Positions 1-8,189 of a stretch of DNA of 36,479 bases are shown piece after piece; position 1 is the stretch's first letter, and each line of letters starts with the position of its first letter. The notes under the pieces are model-generated. The model ran no database searches and was not told where the DNA came from. It saw nothing but the letters and a program-made list of their open reading frames with translations. The translations under genes and the position numbers were made by a program. The DNA is from Stenotrophomonas raiganjensis (SeqCode) (lineage in GTDB: Bacteria; Pseudomonadota; Gammaproteobacteria; Xanthomonadales; Xanthomonadaceae): contig NZ_JAUTXR010000103.1 of the NCBI RefSeq assembly GCF_030658505.1, positions 1 through 36,479 of the forward strand. Reading direction: 5' to 3'.

Positions 1-543
1 GGTCAGGTGATCGGCGGCCAGCGCAAAGCTGCGCAGCGCTTCCAGGTCCGAGCGCAGCTGCGCGGCTACTTCAGGCTTCTGCACTTTCACCGCCACCTGG
101 CGGCCATCATGCAGCACCGCGCGATGCACCTGCGCGATCGACGCACAGCCCAACGGCTCGGGATCGAACGAGGCAAACAGCTTGCTCACCCCGACGCCCA
201 GCTCCTGCTCGATGATGGCGTGGATGCGTTCGAGCGGGATCGGCGCCACCTTTTCCTGCATGCGTTCCAGGGCGGTGGCGAACTCCACCGGTACCATGTC
301 CGGGCGGGTGGACAGCATCTGGCCCAGCTTGACGAAGGTCGGGCCCAGCGCTTCCAGGTCGCTGACGAACTGTTCCGGGTTGCCATCGGCGGGCACGTCG
401 GCCTGGTTGCTGGCGGCGTCCAGGTTCATGCCTGAAAACACGCCCGAATGGCGGTAGCGCATCAGCAGGCGCAGGATCTGGCTGCGCCGGTTCATGCCCT
501 TGACCAGCGGGGGATTGCCATTGGCGGTGGGCGGATTGCTCAA
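1..543 (-). CDS. UbiB/ABC1 (AarF) family atypical kinase, N-terminal part
   Basis: The gene runs off the left edge; 181 residues are visible. The family are protein-kinase-like ATP-binding proteins linked to ubiquinone biosynthesis or lipid homeostasis. Visible hallmarks: the KxGQ motif (VKLGQMLSTRPD, K72-Q75), the alanine-rich nucleotide loop ASIAQVH (134-140) and the VAVK lysine (K153). No in-frame ATG fits well. A TTG at 543 has GGGAG six bases upstream and is taken as the start; a later ATG (Met17) is the alternative. It is divergent from the DUF808 gene. No ubiE or ubiJ is visible next to it, so it may be a UbiB paralogue and not the ubiquinone operon member. Family confidence is high; exact role unknown. 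Confidence 0.88.
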   Translation of the reverse strand, partial: MSNPPTANGNPPLVKGMNRRSQILRLLMRYRHSGVFSGMNLDAASNQADVPADGNPEQFVSDLEALGPTFVKLGQMLSTRPDMVPVEFATALERMQEKVAPIPLERIHAIIEQELGVGVSKLFASFDPEPLGCASIAQVHRAVLHDGRQVAVKVQKPEVAAQLRSDLEALRSFALAADHLT

Positions 544-573
544 GCGGAACTCCCATGCGGCAAGGACGGTCGT

Positions 574-592
574 GGCGGCCGCTGGCCGGCAA
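574..592. repeat. Decayed SMAG-type palindrome
   Basis: The stretch GGCCGCTGGCCGGCAA matches the body of the intact copy at 19699, but the GTAG head is lost. It lies in the divergent promoter gap (544-705) between the kinase and DUF808 genes, where I see no convincing sigma-70 promoter. Confidence 0.4.
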
Positions 593-705
593 TGTCCGGA
601 TTCGGCAGTGTCGCCGGGGGGCGGTAGGCACACAGTGAATCCGCCCGCTTCCGCAGCTGCCCCGGTATCGGTCAGAATCCGCTCATTCCCTTTCTTGGAC
701 GCCCC

Positions 706-1632
706 ATGGCCGGTGCCAGCCTGTTCGCCCTGCTCGACGATATCGCCTCCCTGCTCGACGATGTCTCGGTGCTGACCAAGGTCGCGGCAAAGAAGACCGC
801 AGGCGTGCTGGGCGACGACCTGGCGCTGAACGCGCAGCAGGTCACCGGGGTCAACGCCAACCGCGAGCTGCCGGTGGTGTGGGCAGTGGCCAAGGGCTCG
901 CTGGTCAACAAGGTGATCCTGGTGCCGGCCGCGCTGGCGATCAGCGCACTGGAGGCGTGGCTGCACAGCCGTGGCTGGAACGTGCCGCTGATCGTGCCGC
1001 TGATGATGATCGGCGGTGCTTTCCTCTGCTTCGAAGGCGTGGAGAAGCTGGCGCACCGCTTCCTGCATTCCTCCGACGACGATGCCGAGCGCCAGGCCGA
1101 ACGGCGCAGGGCGCTGGCCGATGCGCAGGTGGACATGGTCGCGTGGGAGAAGGACAAGGTGAAGGGCGCGATCCGCACCGATTTCATCCTTTCGGCCGAG
1201 ATCATCGTGCTGACCCTGGGCGTGGTCGCGGCCGCACCGCTGGTCAACCAGCTGGGCACGCTGGCGGTGGTTGCGGTGGCGATGACCATCTTCGTTTACG
1301 GACTGGTGGCGGGCATCGTCAAGCTCGACGATGTCGGCCTCTACCTGTCGCGCAAGGGCGGTGCCATCGCCGCCTTTGGACGTGGCCTGGTGGCCTCCGC
1401 GCCGTGGCTGATGAAGTTCCTGTCGGTGGCCGGCACCATCGCCATGTTCCTGGTGGGCGGCGGCATCCTTGTGCACAACGTGCCGGCACTGCACCACGCG
1501 GTGCAGGCATTGGGCGGCGAAGGGCAGTGGGGCTGGCTGATCAGTGCTGCGGCCAACATGGTGGTCGGCATCATCGCTGGTGCCATCGTGCTGGCGGCGG
1601 TGACCGGGTTCCAGAAGCTGCGCGGGAAATGA
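706..1632 (+). CDS. DUF808 (YedI-like) inner membrane protein
   Basis: 308 residues, close to the roughly 300 usual for the DUF808/YedI family, whose function is unknown. The start MAGASLFALLDDIASLLDD with the following VLTKVAAKKTAGVLGDDLALNAQQV is the typical family N-terminus. Hydrophobic segments lie at about 75-95, 100-118, 165-205, 235-260 and 280-303, consistent with a polytopic inner membrane protein, with a charged cytoplasmic stretch (DDDAERQAERRR) around 125-137. The start ATG has only a weak ribosome site. The gene ends just before an inverted SMAG pair that separates it from the convergent diguanylate cyclase. Confidence 0.88.
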   Translation: MAGASLFALLDDIASLLDDVSVLTKVAAKKTAGVLGDDLALNAQQVTGVNANRELPVVWAVAKGSLVNKVILVPAALAISALEAWLHSRGWNVPLIVPLMMIGGAFLCFEGVEKLAHRFLHSSDDDAERQAERRRALADAQVDMVAWEKDKVKGAIRTDFILSAEIIVLTLGVVAAAPLVNQLGTLAVVAVAMTIFVYGLVAGIVKLDDVGLYLSRKGGAIAAFGRGLVASAPWLMKFLSVAGTIAMFLVGGGILVHNVPALHHAVQALGGEGQWGWLISAAANMVVGIIAGAIVLAAVTGFQKLRGK

Positions 1633-1635
1633 TCT

Positions 1636-1707
1636 GTAGAGCCGAGCCCACGCTCGGCTGCTCTACGGCGCTGCGCGCCGCCGCCCGAGCATGGGCTCGG
1701 GCGCTAC
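1636..1707. repeat. Inverted pair of SMAG palindromes
   Basis: The first unit (1636-1666) begins GTAGAGCCGAGC and closes with GCTCGGC...CTCTAC. The second (1682-1707) is in the opposite orientation and ends in CTAC. Both can form GC-rich stem-loops. The pair fills the gap between two convergent genes and could stop transcription from both sides. Confidence 0.85.
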
Positions 1708-1727
1708 AGCGTCTGCACGCTGGATCA

Positions 1728-3266
1728 TCACCCCGCCTGCACCCGGTTCTTGCCCTGTCGCTTGGCCGCATACAGCGCGTCATCGGCACGCCGCAACAGG
1801 GCCTCCGCATCCTCACCGGGCTGCCATTGCGCCAGCCCGGCACTGAAATGCACCGGCACGCGCCGCTCCTGCACGGTCAGTACGCGGTGGGCCAATGAGC
1901 GCTGCAGGCGCTGCACGGTGGCCATGCTGTCGGCGCCCTGGGTTTCCGGCAGCACCAGAACGAACTCGTCGCCGCCCAACCGTGCGATGCCGTCGGTGGC
2001 TCGCAGCAGCAGCTTGCACACGGCCACCAGGTGCTGCAGCAGTGCATCACCGCCAGCGTGGCCATGCGCATCGTTGGTCTGGTGGAAATCATCCAGGTCG
2101 ATCACCGCCACGCCCAGCGGCGAGTTGTTGCGGGCGGCGCGGGCCAGCTCGCGCTGCAGCAGTTCATCGAGGCCGCGGCGGTTCAGTGCCTGCGTCAACG
2201 GATCGATCCGCGCCAGATCACCGGCAGCGCGCAGTTCCTGTTCAAGCTCGGCGATGCGCTGCTCTGCACGTTCCACTTCCTGCCGCGCGTTGGCCAGGTG
2301 ATCGCGGGCCTGCGCGGCCTGCTGCTGCACCTTGCCGGTGTCGCGCATCACGTCCTGCAGCAGCTGGTTGAGGTCGGCGATGCTGCGCGCCTCACGCAGC
2401 TGCAGGGCATAGCTGCCGATGCGGTCGTGGTACTCACCGGTGCTGGTGGCCATGCCATCCATGCGCTCGATGAACTCGCCCATCAAGCCGCGCATCGCCG
2501 CCTTCGAATCGTCGATGCCCTGGCGCAGCAGCCCCTGCTTGTAGATCACTTCGCGCAGTTCGGCCCGGGTGCGCTCAACCGCTTCCGCTTCCAACGGACC
2601 GTCCAGCAACTGGCGTACCGCCGCGATCTGGCCCTGCAGCCAGCTGCGGTCATCCAGCAGCTCGCTGACGTTCTCCAGCAGCAGCGCGAACAGCTCCAGC
2701 AGCAGTGCCTGCTGCTCCTGCCAGCTTTCGGCACGCACGCCAACCTGGTGGCCGAGTTCGCGCACGCCCTGTTCGATCGGTTCCAGCGCCGTGCCGGGCT
2801 GCCACTGGCGCAGGCGCAGGGCCAGTGCCTGTGCCTGCTCGCGCAGGTCCGGGTCATGCTGCAGCAGGGCCACCACGGCGCCACCCAGCAGCAGCCGCAG
2901 CTGCTCGGACAGGCGCAGGCTTTCCGGCTGGCCATCCGGCGAATGCTGCTCGATGGTGCGGATGTACTTGTCGATCAGCTGCCGCATCGCGCGCCCATAG
3001 CGCGGCCAGTCGGCACTGGCCTGCGCCGACTGCAGGCGGTCGCCCATGTCGCCCAGCTCGCCAGGCAGCGTGGCCATGCCGTTGGCGAACGCCGCCAGCA
3101 GCGGTTCCGGCGCGTCGGCGCCTGCGAACAGCTGCTGCAGGGCCACGCCACCGCCGCCCTGCAGCACCACGCGGTCGCCCAGCCCATCGTCCACCACCGC
3201 GCGCACGCGTGCCGGCGGCCCAAGGGCGGTACCGGGGGCAGGGCGGTGGTCGGGCTGGTCCGTCAT
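1728..3266 (-). CDS. Diguanylate cyclase with GGDEF domain and I-site
   Basis: 512 residues. The C-terminal GGDEF domain (about 350-512) makes c-di-GMP from two GTP. The signature GGDEF is at 431-435, and RATD at 422-425 lies exactly five residues before it, so the inhibitory product-binding I-site is intact. DPLTQALNRRGLDELL marks the domain entry. A coiled coil rich in Gln, Glu and Arg (about 300-350) precedes it. The N-terminal ~290 residues are helical and have no membrane segment, so the protein is probably cytosolic, with an input region I do not recognise. The start ATG has only a weak ribosome site. Convergent with DUF808 and divergent from the NAD(P)-binding gene. Active cyclase is a confident call; signal unknown. 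Confidence 0.93.
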   Translation of the reverse strand: MTDQPDHRPAPGTALGPPARVRAVVDDGLGDRVVLQGGGGVALQQLFAGADAPEPLLAAFANGMATLPGELGDMGDRLQSAQASADWPRYGRAMRQLIDKYIRTIEQHSPDGQPESLRLSEQLRLLLGGAVVALLQHDPDLREQAQALALRLRQWQPGTALEPIEQGVRELGHQVGVRAESWQEQQALLLELFALLLENVSELLDDRSWLQGQIAAVRQLLDGPLEAEAVERTRAELREVIYKQGLLRQGIDDSKAAMRGLMGEFIERMDGMATSTGEYHDRIGSYALQLREARSIADLNQLLQDVMRDTGKVQQQAAQARDHLANARQEVERAEQRIAELEQELRAAGDLARIDPLTQALNRRGLDELLQRELARAARNNSPLGVAVIDLDDFHQTNDAHGHAGGDALLQHLVAVCKLLLRATDGIARLGGDEFVLVLPETQGADSMATVQRLQRSLAHRVLTVQERRVPVHFSAGLAQWQPGEDAEALLRRADDALYAAKRQGKNRVQAG

Positions 3267-3372
3267 GGAGCGAATCCTGGGGGCTGGCAGGGACTGGTTC
3301 CAGCATATCGGCGCGGCCGCCGACGGCTTGAACGGCTAGGATGGGCGACAGGATGCCGCAAGGGAGGTGGTG

Positions 3373-4008
3373 ATGCGCGTGATGTTGCTGGGGGCGACCG
3401 GCCTGGTCGGTGGGCTGACCCTGCCCCGGCTGCTGGACGACCCGCGCTGCAGCGCCGTGGTGGCGCCCACCCGCCGCCCGTTGGGCATGACCCACGGGAA
3501 GCTGGAGAACCCGGTACTGGCCTTCGACGCGTTGCCCACTTCGCCAGCATGGGCGCGCGTGGACGCGGTCATCTGCGCGCTCGGCAGCACCATTGCCCAG
3601 GCCGGCAGCCGCGAGGCCTTCCACCGCATCGACCACGATTACCCGCTGGCCTTCGCCCGCCTGGCGCAGGCACAGGGCGCCCGGAACTATGTGCTGAATT
3701 CCGCGGCCGGTGCCAACCCGCAGTCGTCGATCTTCTACAGCCGAGTGAAGGGCGAGCTGGAGCGTGACCTGTGCGCGCTGGGCTTCAACTCGTTGACCCT
3801 GGTCCGCCCAGGGCTGATCGGTGGCGAGAGAAATGAGGTGCGCCGCGGCGAGCGATTCGCATTGGCGGTGCTCGGTGCATTGGGCCCAGTACTGCCGCGG
3901 GCGTGGCGGATCAACCCGGCCAGCGAGATCGCCAAGGCACTGGTCGAGGCTGCGCTGGCTCCGCAACCGGGCGAGCACGTGGTGCCATCGAGCGCACTGG
4001 TCGGCTGA
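3373..4008 (+). CDS. NAD(P)-binding Rossmann protein (atypical SDR, TIP30/HTATIP2-like)
   Basis: 211 residues starting MRVMLLGATGLVGGLTL, where GATGLVG is the glycine-rich dinucleotide motif. NSAAGANPQSSIFYSRVKGELE carries the Ser and YxxxK-like residues seen in atypical short-chain dehydrogenases, and the fold resembles the NAD(P)H-binding family around HTATIP2. Substrate unknown. Three start codons lie in a row (GTG GTG ATG); the ATG at 3373 is chosen because GGGAGG ends five bases before it. The stop overlaps the ATG of the WYL regulator by one base (TGATG), so the two are co-translated and may be functionally linked. Confidence 0.85.
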   Translation: MRVMLLGATGLVGGLTLPRLLDDPRCSAVVAPTRRPLGMTHGKLENPVLAFDALPTSPAWARVDAVICALGSTIAQAGSREAFHRIDHDYPLAFARLAQAQGARNYVLNSAAGANPQSSIFYSRVKGELERDLCALGFNSLTLVRPGLIGGERNEVRRGERFALAVLGALGPVLPRAWRINPASEIAKALVEAALAPQPGEHVVPSSALVG

Positions 4009-4715
4009 TGTCGCGTGCACTGCGCCTGACCCAGTTGCAGCAGCTGCTGCGTCGTCATCGACGGCCGGTGGCCGGGCAGGCGCTGGCCGAAGCGCTGGGC
4101 ATCAGCCTGCGCACGCTGTACCGGGATATCGAGACCCTGCGCGAGCAGGGCGCCGATCTGCGCGGCGAGGCCGGTGTCGGTTACCAGCTGGCCCCCAGCG
4201 ATAGTCTGCCGCCGATGACCCTGCCTCCGGCCGAGGTCGACGCGCTGGTGCTGGGCCTGCGCTGGGTCGCCGCGCGCACCGAGCCGGCGCTGGCCGAGGC
4301 TGCGCGCGACGCCCTGGCGCGCATCGCGCATGTGTTGCCCGCAGCGCGCCGCGAAGCGCTGCGTGACAGTGGCCTGCGTGTTGGTCCTTCGCGCATGGGA
4401 ACCAAGGTACCCGCCGCACGTCTGCAGGTCGTGCGTGAAGCAGTCAGCGCGCAACAGCGCCTGCAGTTCGGCTACGAGGATGCGCACGGCCAGCGCAGCG
4501 CGCGCGTCGTCTGGCCGTTCGCGCTGGGCTACTTCGATGAGGTGCCGATGCTGGCGGCGTGGTGCGAGAGCCGCGAGGACTTCCGGCATTTCCGGCTGGA
4601 CCGCATCCGTCAGGTGCGCGTGCTGGAGGATCACTACCTTGTGCCACGCGCCACCCTGCTGCGACGCTGGCAGAAGGCGCAGGGCATCGCGCCGGACTGG
4701 TTGGATCGTTCGTAG
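4008..4715 (+). CDS. HTH-WYL transcriptional regulator (YafY family)
   Basis: 235 residues. The N-terminus (about 1-60) is a DeoR/HTH_11 winged helix (LRLTQLQQLLRRHRRPVAGQ, LGISLRTLYRDIETL). The C-terminal WYL domain (about 140-215) shows WPFALGYFDEVPMLAAWCE followed by FRLDRI, typical of the ligand- or nucleic-acid-sensing WYL fold. The start at 4008 overlaps the stop of the upstream oxidoreductase. The TAG stop (4713-4715) is part of the GTAG head of a SMAG repeat. It probably regulates the gene it is coupled to; this is inference. Confidence 0.9.
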   Translation: MSRALRLTQLQQLLRRHRRPVAGQALAEALGISLRTLYRDIETLREQGADLRGEAGVGYQLAPSDSLPPMTLPPAEVDALVLGLRWVAARTEPALAEAARDALARIAHVLPAARREALRDSGLRVGPSRMGTKVPAARLQVVREAVSAQQRLQFGYEDAHGQRSARVVWPFALGYFDEVPMLAAWCESREDFRHFRLDRIRQVRVLEDHYLVPRATLLRRWQKAQGIAPDWLDRS

Positions 4716-4821
4716 CGTCGAGTCTGCCCGACCGCTTCCGTGCTTCGCTCCCTGCTGCTGGCGGGCAGCCTTTGCGCTTTGCTCTCTGCTCCTGGTAGGT
4801 GTCGAGCATGCTCGACGCTAC
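4712..4821. repeat. SMAG repeats, one overlapping a stop codon
   Basis: A degenerate unit begins GTAGCGTCGAG at 4712 and its TAG ends the WYL regulator gene. A well-formed unit at 4795-4821 has GTAG at one end, CTAC at the other and the perfect palindrome GTCGAGCATGCTCGAC at 4801-4816. Between them lies about 55 bp with no recognisable feature. Confidence 0.75.
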
Positions 4822-4881
4822 TGACAGAATCTGTCAGCAGGCCCGTACCACCATGAGCGCTCCCAACAACGGAGCTTCCCC

Positions 4882-5268
4882 ATGTTCAAGCCCAGCACCC
4901 TGCTGCAGTACGTGCGCGACGTCGCCACCAGCGCAACCTTCTACAGTGGCATTCTCGGCAAACCGCCGGTCGAGCAGTCGCCTGGCTTTGCGCTGTTCCT
5001 GCTCGGCGATGGCGCCGCACTGGGTCTGTGGCAGCGTGACGACGTGCAACCGCCGGTGTCCGCGCAGGCCGGCGCCGCGGAATTGGCGATGGTGGTCGCC
5101 AACCCCGACGCCGTGCAGCAGACGCATGATGCGTGGCGCGCGCTCGGCGTGCAGATCCTGCAGGCGCCGGTGACGCTGGAGTTCGGCCACACCTTCGTCG
5201 GCGCCGATCCGGATGGTCATCGCCTGCGTGTATACAGCCGCGCCGAAGGCATGGTCGCGCGCGATTGA
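4882..5268 (+). CDS. VOC (glyoxalase/bleomycin-resistance) family protein
   Basis: 128 residues, one VOC module pair of beta-alpha-beta-beta-beta units. MFKPSTLLQYVRDVATSATF at the start and FGHTFVGADPDGHRLRVYS at the end are typical of small dihydroxybiphenyl-dioxygenase-like or glyoxalase-like VOC proteins. Family members bind metals, toxins or small substrates; none can be assigned here. GGAG lies about eight bases before the ATG. It is convergent with the dehydrogenase operon and separated from it by a bidirectional terminator. Confidence 0.85.
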   Translation: MFKPSTLLQYVRDVATSATFYSGILGKPPVEQSPGFALFLLGDGAALGLWQRDDVQPPVSAQAGAAELAMVVANPDAVQQTHDAWRALGVQILQAPVTLEFGHTFVGADPDGHRLRVYSRAEGMVARD

Positions 5269-5281
5269 TCACCCGCATTGT

Positions 5282-5371
5282 GTAGATCCACGCCACGCGT
5301 GGATGCGGGCAAAAAAACGCCGGGCAGTGCCCGGCGTTTTTCCTGTTCATGTGCCAACCCACGGTTGGCAC
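5282..5371. repeat. SMAG-type palindromes flanking a terminator
   Basis: A GTAG-headed unit (5282-5307, ATCCACGC...GCGTGGAT) is followed by an intrinsic terminator and then by a perfect 9-bp stem GTGCCAACC/GGTTGGCAC (5351-5371). The same two palindrome classes occur together at 12785-12836, 17325-17376 and, with changed bases, at 29298-29376. Confidence 0.7.
5311..5341. terminator. Bidirectional intrinsic terminator
   Basis: An A7 run, an 8-bp stem CGCCGGGC/GCCCGGCG with a 3-nt loop, then a T5 run. It can end both the VOC gene (plus) and the dehydrogenase operon (minus). Confidence 0.9.
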
Positions 5372-5387
5372 CCACCGATCAGCTGGA

Positions 5388-6770
5388 TCAGCTGGCCAGT
5401 GCCAGGTCGTCCATCATCGCGCGCAGGAAGCGTGCCGCTTCGCTGCCGGTCGCCGCGCGGTGGTCGAAGGTGACCGACAGCGGGATGACCTTGTGCGCTT
5501 CCACGCCGCCCATCACCGGGGTCATCTGGTGGCGGGCACGGCCGGCACCGACGATGGCCACGCACGGCGGCACCACGACCGGGGTCGCGTAGCGGCCGGC
5601 GAACATGCCGAAGTTGGACAGCGAGATGGTGTAGCCGCTCAGTTCCGAGGCGGCGATCGAACGCGATTCGACCTGCTCGCGCAGGCGGTTGACGCCTTCA
5701 CGGATGCCACGCGCGTCGAGCATGTCGGCATTGCGCAGGGCCGGCACGAACAGGCCGTCGTCGGTGTCCACGGCGATGCCGATGTCCACCTGCGCGTGCA
5801 GGGTGCGGGTCAGCGCTTCGCCATCGAACCAGGCGTTCATCGCCGGCACCTTCTGCGCGGCCACCACGATCGAACGCACCAGGCGCGCGGTGACGTCGTT
5901 GCCCGGCAGCCAGGCATGGATGTCGGCGTCGTCGTTCAGCGTGGTCGGCACGACCTTGCTGTGCGCATCGGCCATCACGCGGGCCATGTTACGGCGCACG
6001 CCCTTCAGCGGTTCCGGCTGGCCCTTGGCGACCACGCCCGGCGGCTGGGTGCGCATCGGCTTGCCGGCGGCAGACAGCGGGGTGCGGGCTTCGCTCTGCA
6101 CCGGGGCAGACACCTGCGCCGGGGCCGGCGCGGCATAGGCAGCAGCGGCGACCGGCGCCGGAGCAGCGCCGAGCTTGGCGGTGCCGTTGGCGGCGGCCTG
6201 CTTGACGTCGGCCATGGTCACGGCGCCATCGGTGCCGGTGGCACGCACGCGGCTCAGGTCCACGCCCAGCTTGCGCGCCATCGCACGCACGGCCGGCACG
6301 GCCTTGACGCCACCGACGGCCAGCGCCTGTTCGGCATGCACGGCATTGGAGCTCTGCATCGCGCCGACCACGGTGCCGGCGTCATCGCGCTCGGCCGCGG
6401 CGGGCTTGGCTTCTTCCGCGGCAACCGGTGCAGCCGGCAGCGGCGGCGGGGTCGGTGCGGCTGCCGGTGCGGCATGGCCGTGGCTGTGGCCGGTGTCCTG
6501 GCCATCGGCACGCTGCGGCAGGTTCGGGTCCAGTTCGAAGCTGGCCAGCACCGATCCGGTCGGGATGATGTCGCCGGCACCGCCGGACAGCTTCAGCACC
6601 TTGCCGGAGAACGGCGAGGGCACTTCCACGACGGCCTTGGCGGTCTCCATCGAGACCAGCGGCTCGTCCAGCTTGATCACATCGCCTTCCTTGACGAACC
6701 ACTCGACGATGGTCGCGTCCGGCAGGCCTTCGCCCAGGTCGGGCAGGTTGAAGTTCTTGGTCTGGCTCAT
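5388..6770 (-). CDS. bkdB: Dihydrolipoyl acyltransferase, E2 of 2-oxoacid dehydrogenase (branched-chain type)
   Basis: 460 residues; transfers the acyl group from E1-bound thiamine to CoA. Order: lipoyl domain (1-82) with the lipoyl lysine in METAKA (K45); an Ala/Pro linker (90-150) holding HSHGHA and the polyproline PTPPPLPAAP (106-115); the peripheral E1/E3-binding domain (about 156-190, VPAVRAMARKLGVDL); a second Ala/Pro linker; the catalytic domain (about 225-460). The catalytic motif normally HxxxDG reads HRAATG (H437-G442), so Asp is replaced by Thr. The ATG overlaps the SH3 gene stop (ATGA). No E3 (lpd) gene is in the operon. Branched-chain specificity is inferred from E1alpha. Confidence 0.9.
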   Translation of the reverse strand: MSQTKNFNLPDLGEGLPDATIVEWFVKEGDVIKLDEPLVSMETAKAVVEVPSPFSGKVLKLSGGAGDIIPTGSVLASFELDPNLPQRADGQDTGHSHGHAAPAAAPTPPPLPAAPVAAEEAKPAAAERDDAGTVVGAMQSSNAVHAEQALAVGGVKAVPAVRAMARKLGVDLSRVRATGTDGAVTMADVKQAAANGTAKLGAAPAPVAAAAYAAPAPAQVSAPVQSEARTPLSAAGKPMRTQPPGVVAKGQPEPLKGVRRNMARVMADAHSKVVPTTLNDDADIHAWLPGNDVTARLVRSIVVAAQKVPAMNAWFDGEALTRTLHAQVDIGIAVDTDDGLFVPALRNADMLDARGIREGVNRLREQVESRSIAASELSGYTISLSNFGMFAGRYATPVVVPPCVAIVGAGRARHQMTPVMGGVEAHKVIPLSVTFDHRAATGSEAARFLRAMMDDLALAS

Positions 6771-7120
6771 TTGCAGTTCTCTTCCAGCAGTTCCAGTTCG
6801 CGGGCCGGCAGCCAACCCGTCGCGCCATTGGCGCGCTCGGACCACCACCACCCGCCGTGTTCGTGATGAAGCTTCACCATCTCGCCGCTTTCCACATCCA
6901 GCTCGCGGGCGTCGTAGTCGCACAGGGCTTCAGCGCGACCCTCGTCCAGCAGCTGCAACCAGGCGATGGGCGCCCATCCAGCGCGCCCATCGTTGGTGCG
7001 TACCCAGGCAAACGCCGGCCATTCCTCGTCACGGACACCTACTTCGACGATCTGGCCGGTGTGGAACCGGAGCGGGTTGGGATACTGGCTGCGGTAAGCC
7101 CCCAGAAGGCGGGCCCGCAT
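6767..7120 (-). CDS. Tandem SH3-domain protein inside the 2-oxoacid dehydrogenase operon
   Basis: 117 residues forming two SH3-like units. Unit 1 (about 1-58) has LLGAYRSQYPNPLRFHTGQIV and GRAGWAP. Unit 2 (about 62-114) closely follows the eukaryotic pattern: ALCDYDA (65-71), ESGEMVKL, WWWSE (91-95), GWLP (102-105), ELELLEE. There is no signal peptide or membrane segment, so it should be cytosolic. The ATG follows the E1beta stop by one base (TGACATG) and the stop overlaps the E2 ATG, so it is made together with the complex. An in-frame upstream start exists, but would lie within E1beta. I infer an assembly or scaffold role for the complex; this is not known. Confidence 0.85.
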   Translation of the reverse strand: MRARLLGAYRSQYPNPLRFHTGQIVEVGVRDEEWPAFAWVRTNDGRAGWAPIAWLQLLDEGRAEALCDYDARELDVESGEMVKLHHEHGGWWWSERANGATGWLPARELELLEENCK

Positions 7121-7121
7121 G

Positions 7122-8189
7122 TCAGCCGGCCGCCACCGCACGCTTGGCCGCAGCCACGATCCGCTCAACGCTCGGCAGGTACTTCATTTCCAGGCGGAAC
7201 AGCGGAATGTGCGTGTCGTAGCCAGTAACGCGCTCGACCGGGGCCAGCAGGTCGTAGATCGATTCCTCGGCCAGGCGCGCGGCGATCTCGGCGCCGAAGC
7301 CCGCGGTCTTCGGGGCCTCCTGCACGATCACGCAGCGGCCGGTCTTGGCCACCGATTCGGCGATGGTGGCGAAGTCCAGCGGACGCAGCGTGGCCACGTC
7401 GATGACTTCGGCACTGATGCCCTCGCCGGCCAGCTTGTCGGCCGCTTCCAGCGCTTCCTTCACCTGCGCGCCCCAGGTCACCAGGGTCACGTCGGTGCCG
7501 TCGCGCAGCACGAAGCAGACGTCCAGCGGCAAGGCTTCGCCGTCGTTGACGACCACTTCCTTGTACTGGCGGTAGATGCGCTTGGGCTCCATGTAGATCA
7601 CTGGATCCGGCTCGCGGATAGCGGCCAGCAGCAGGCCGTAGGCACGCTGCGGCGACGACGGCAGCACCACGCGCAGGCCCGGCACGTTGGTGAAGATCGC
7701 CTCGTTGGCTTCGCTGTGGTGTTCCGGCGCGCGGATGCCACCGCCCCACGGCACGCGCAGCACCATCGGGCAGTGCAGGCGGCCACGCGTGCGGTAACGC
7801 AGGCGTGCGGCATGGCAGACGATATGGTCGACCATCGGGTACATGAAGCCATCGAACTGGGCTTCGGCCACCGGCTTCATGCCCTGTGCGGCCAGGCCGA
7901 TGGTCAGGCCGGCGATGGTGGTTTCGTCCAGCGGGGTGTCGAGGATGCGGTCCGAGCCGAAGCGCTGCTGCAGGCCGGCAGTGGCGCGGAACACGCCGCC
8001 GTTGACGCCCACGTCTTCGCCCAGCACCAGCACCGACGGGTCGTGTTCCAGCTCCCAGGCCAGCGCCTGGGTGATGGCTTCGATGAGGGTGATCGGGGTG
8101 GTGGTCATGCTGTCATCTCCGCGCGCGACCGCAGCGCTGTCGGCGGCGTTGGTGTGCGCGCCGGGCGCGCCGTTCTTGATCTCATCCAT
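7122..8189 (-). CDS. bkdA2: 2-oxoacid dehydrogenase E1 beta subunit (branched-chain type)
   Basis: 355 residues; with E1alpha it forms the thiamine-dependent decarboxylase. TLIEAITQALAWELEHDPSVLVLGEDVG is the canonical transketolase-like N-terminus, and the C-terminal domain includes VTLVTWGAQVKEALEAADKL. The ATG at 8189 overlaps the E1alpha stop by eight bases and has GGAG seven bases upstream. A second ATG at 8108 (MTTTPITL), also with GGAG, would give a 328-residue form that matches the usual family N-terminus, so the first 27 residues may be an extension. It forms one operon with E1alpha, the SH3 protein and E2. Confidence 0.92.
   Translation of the reverse strand: MDEIKNGAPGAHTNAADSAAVARGDDSMTTTPITLIEAITQALAWELEHDPSVLVLGEDVGVNGGVFRATAGLQQRFGSDRILDTPLDETTIAGLTIGLAAQGMKPVAEAQFDGFMYPMVDHIVCHAARLRYRTRGRLHCPMVLRVPWGGGIRAPEHHSEANEAIFTNVPGLRVVLPSSPQRAYGLLLAAIREPDPVIYMEPKRIYRQYKEVVVNDGEALPLDVCFVLRDGTDVTLVTWGAQVKEALEAADKLAGEGISAEVIDVATLRPLDFATIAESVAKTGRCVIVQEAPKTAGFGAEIAARLAEESIYDLLAPVERVTGYDTHIPLFRLEMKYLPSVERIVAAAKRAVAAG

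Noticed and set aside
2031..3767. A 578-codon plus-strand frame opposite the diguanylate cyclase gene
   Set aside because: Low-complexity composition and no motif, while the minus strand encodes an intact GGDEF protein.
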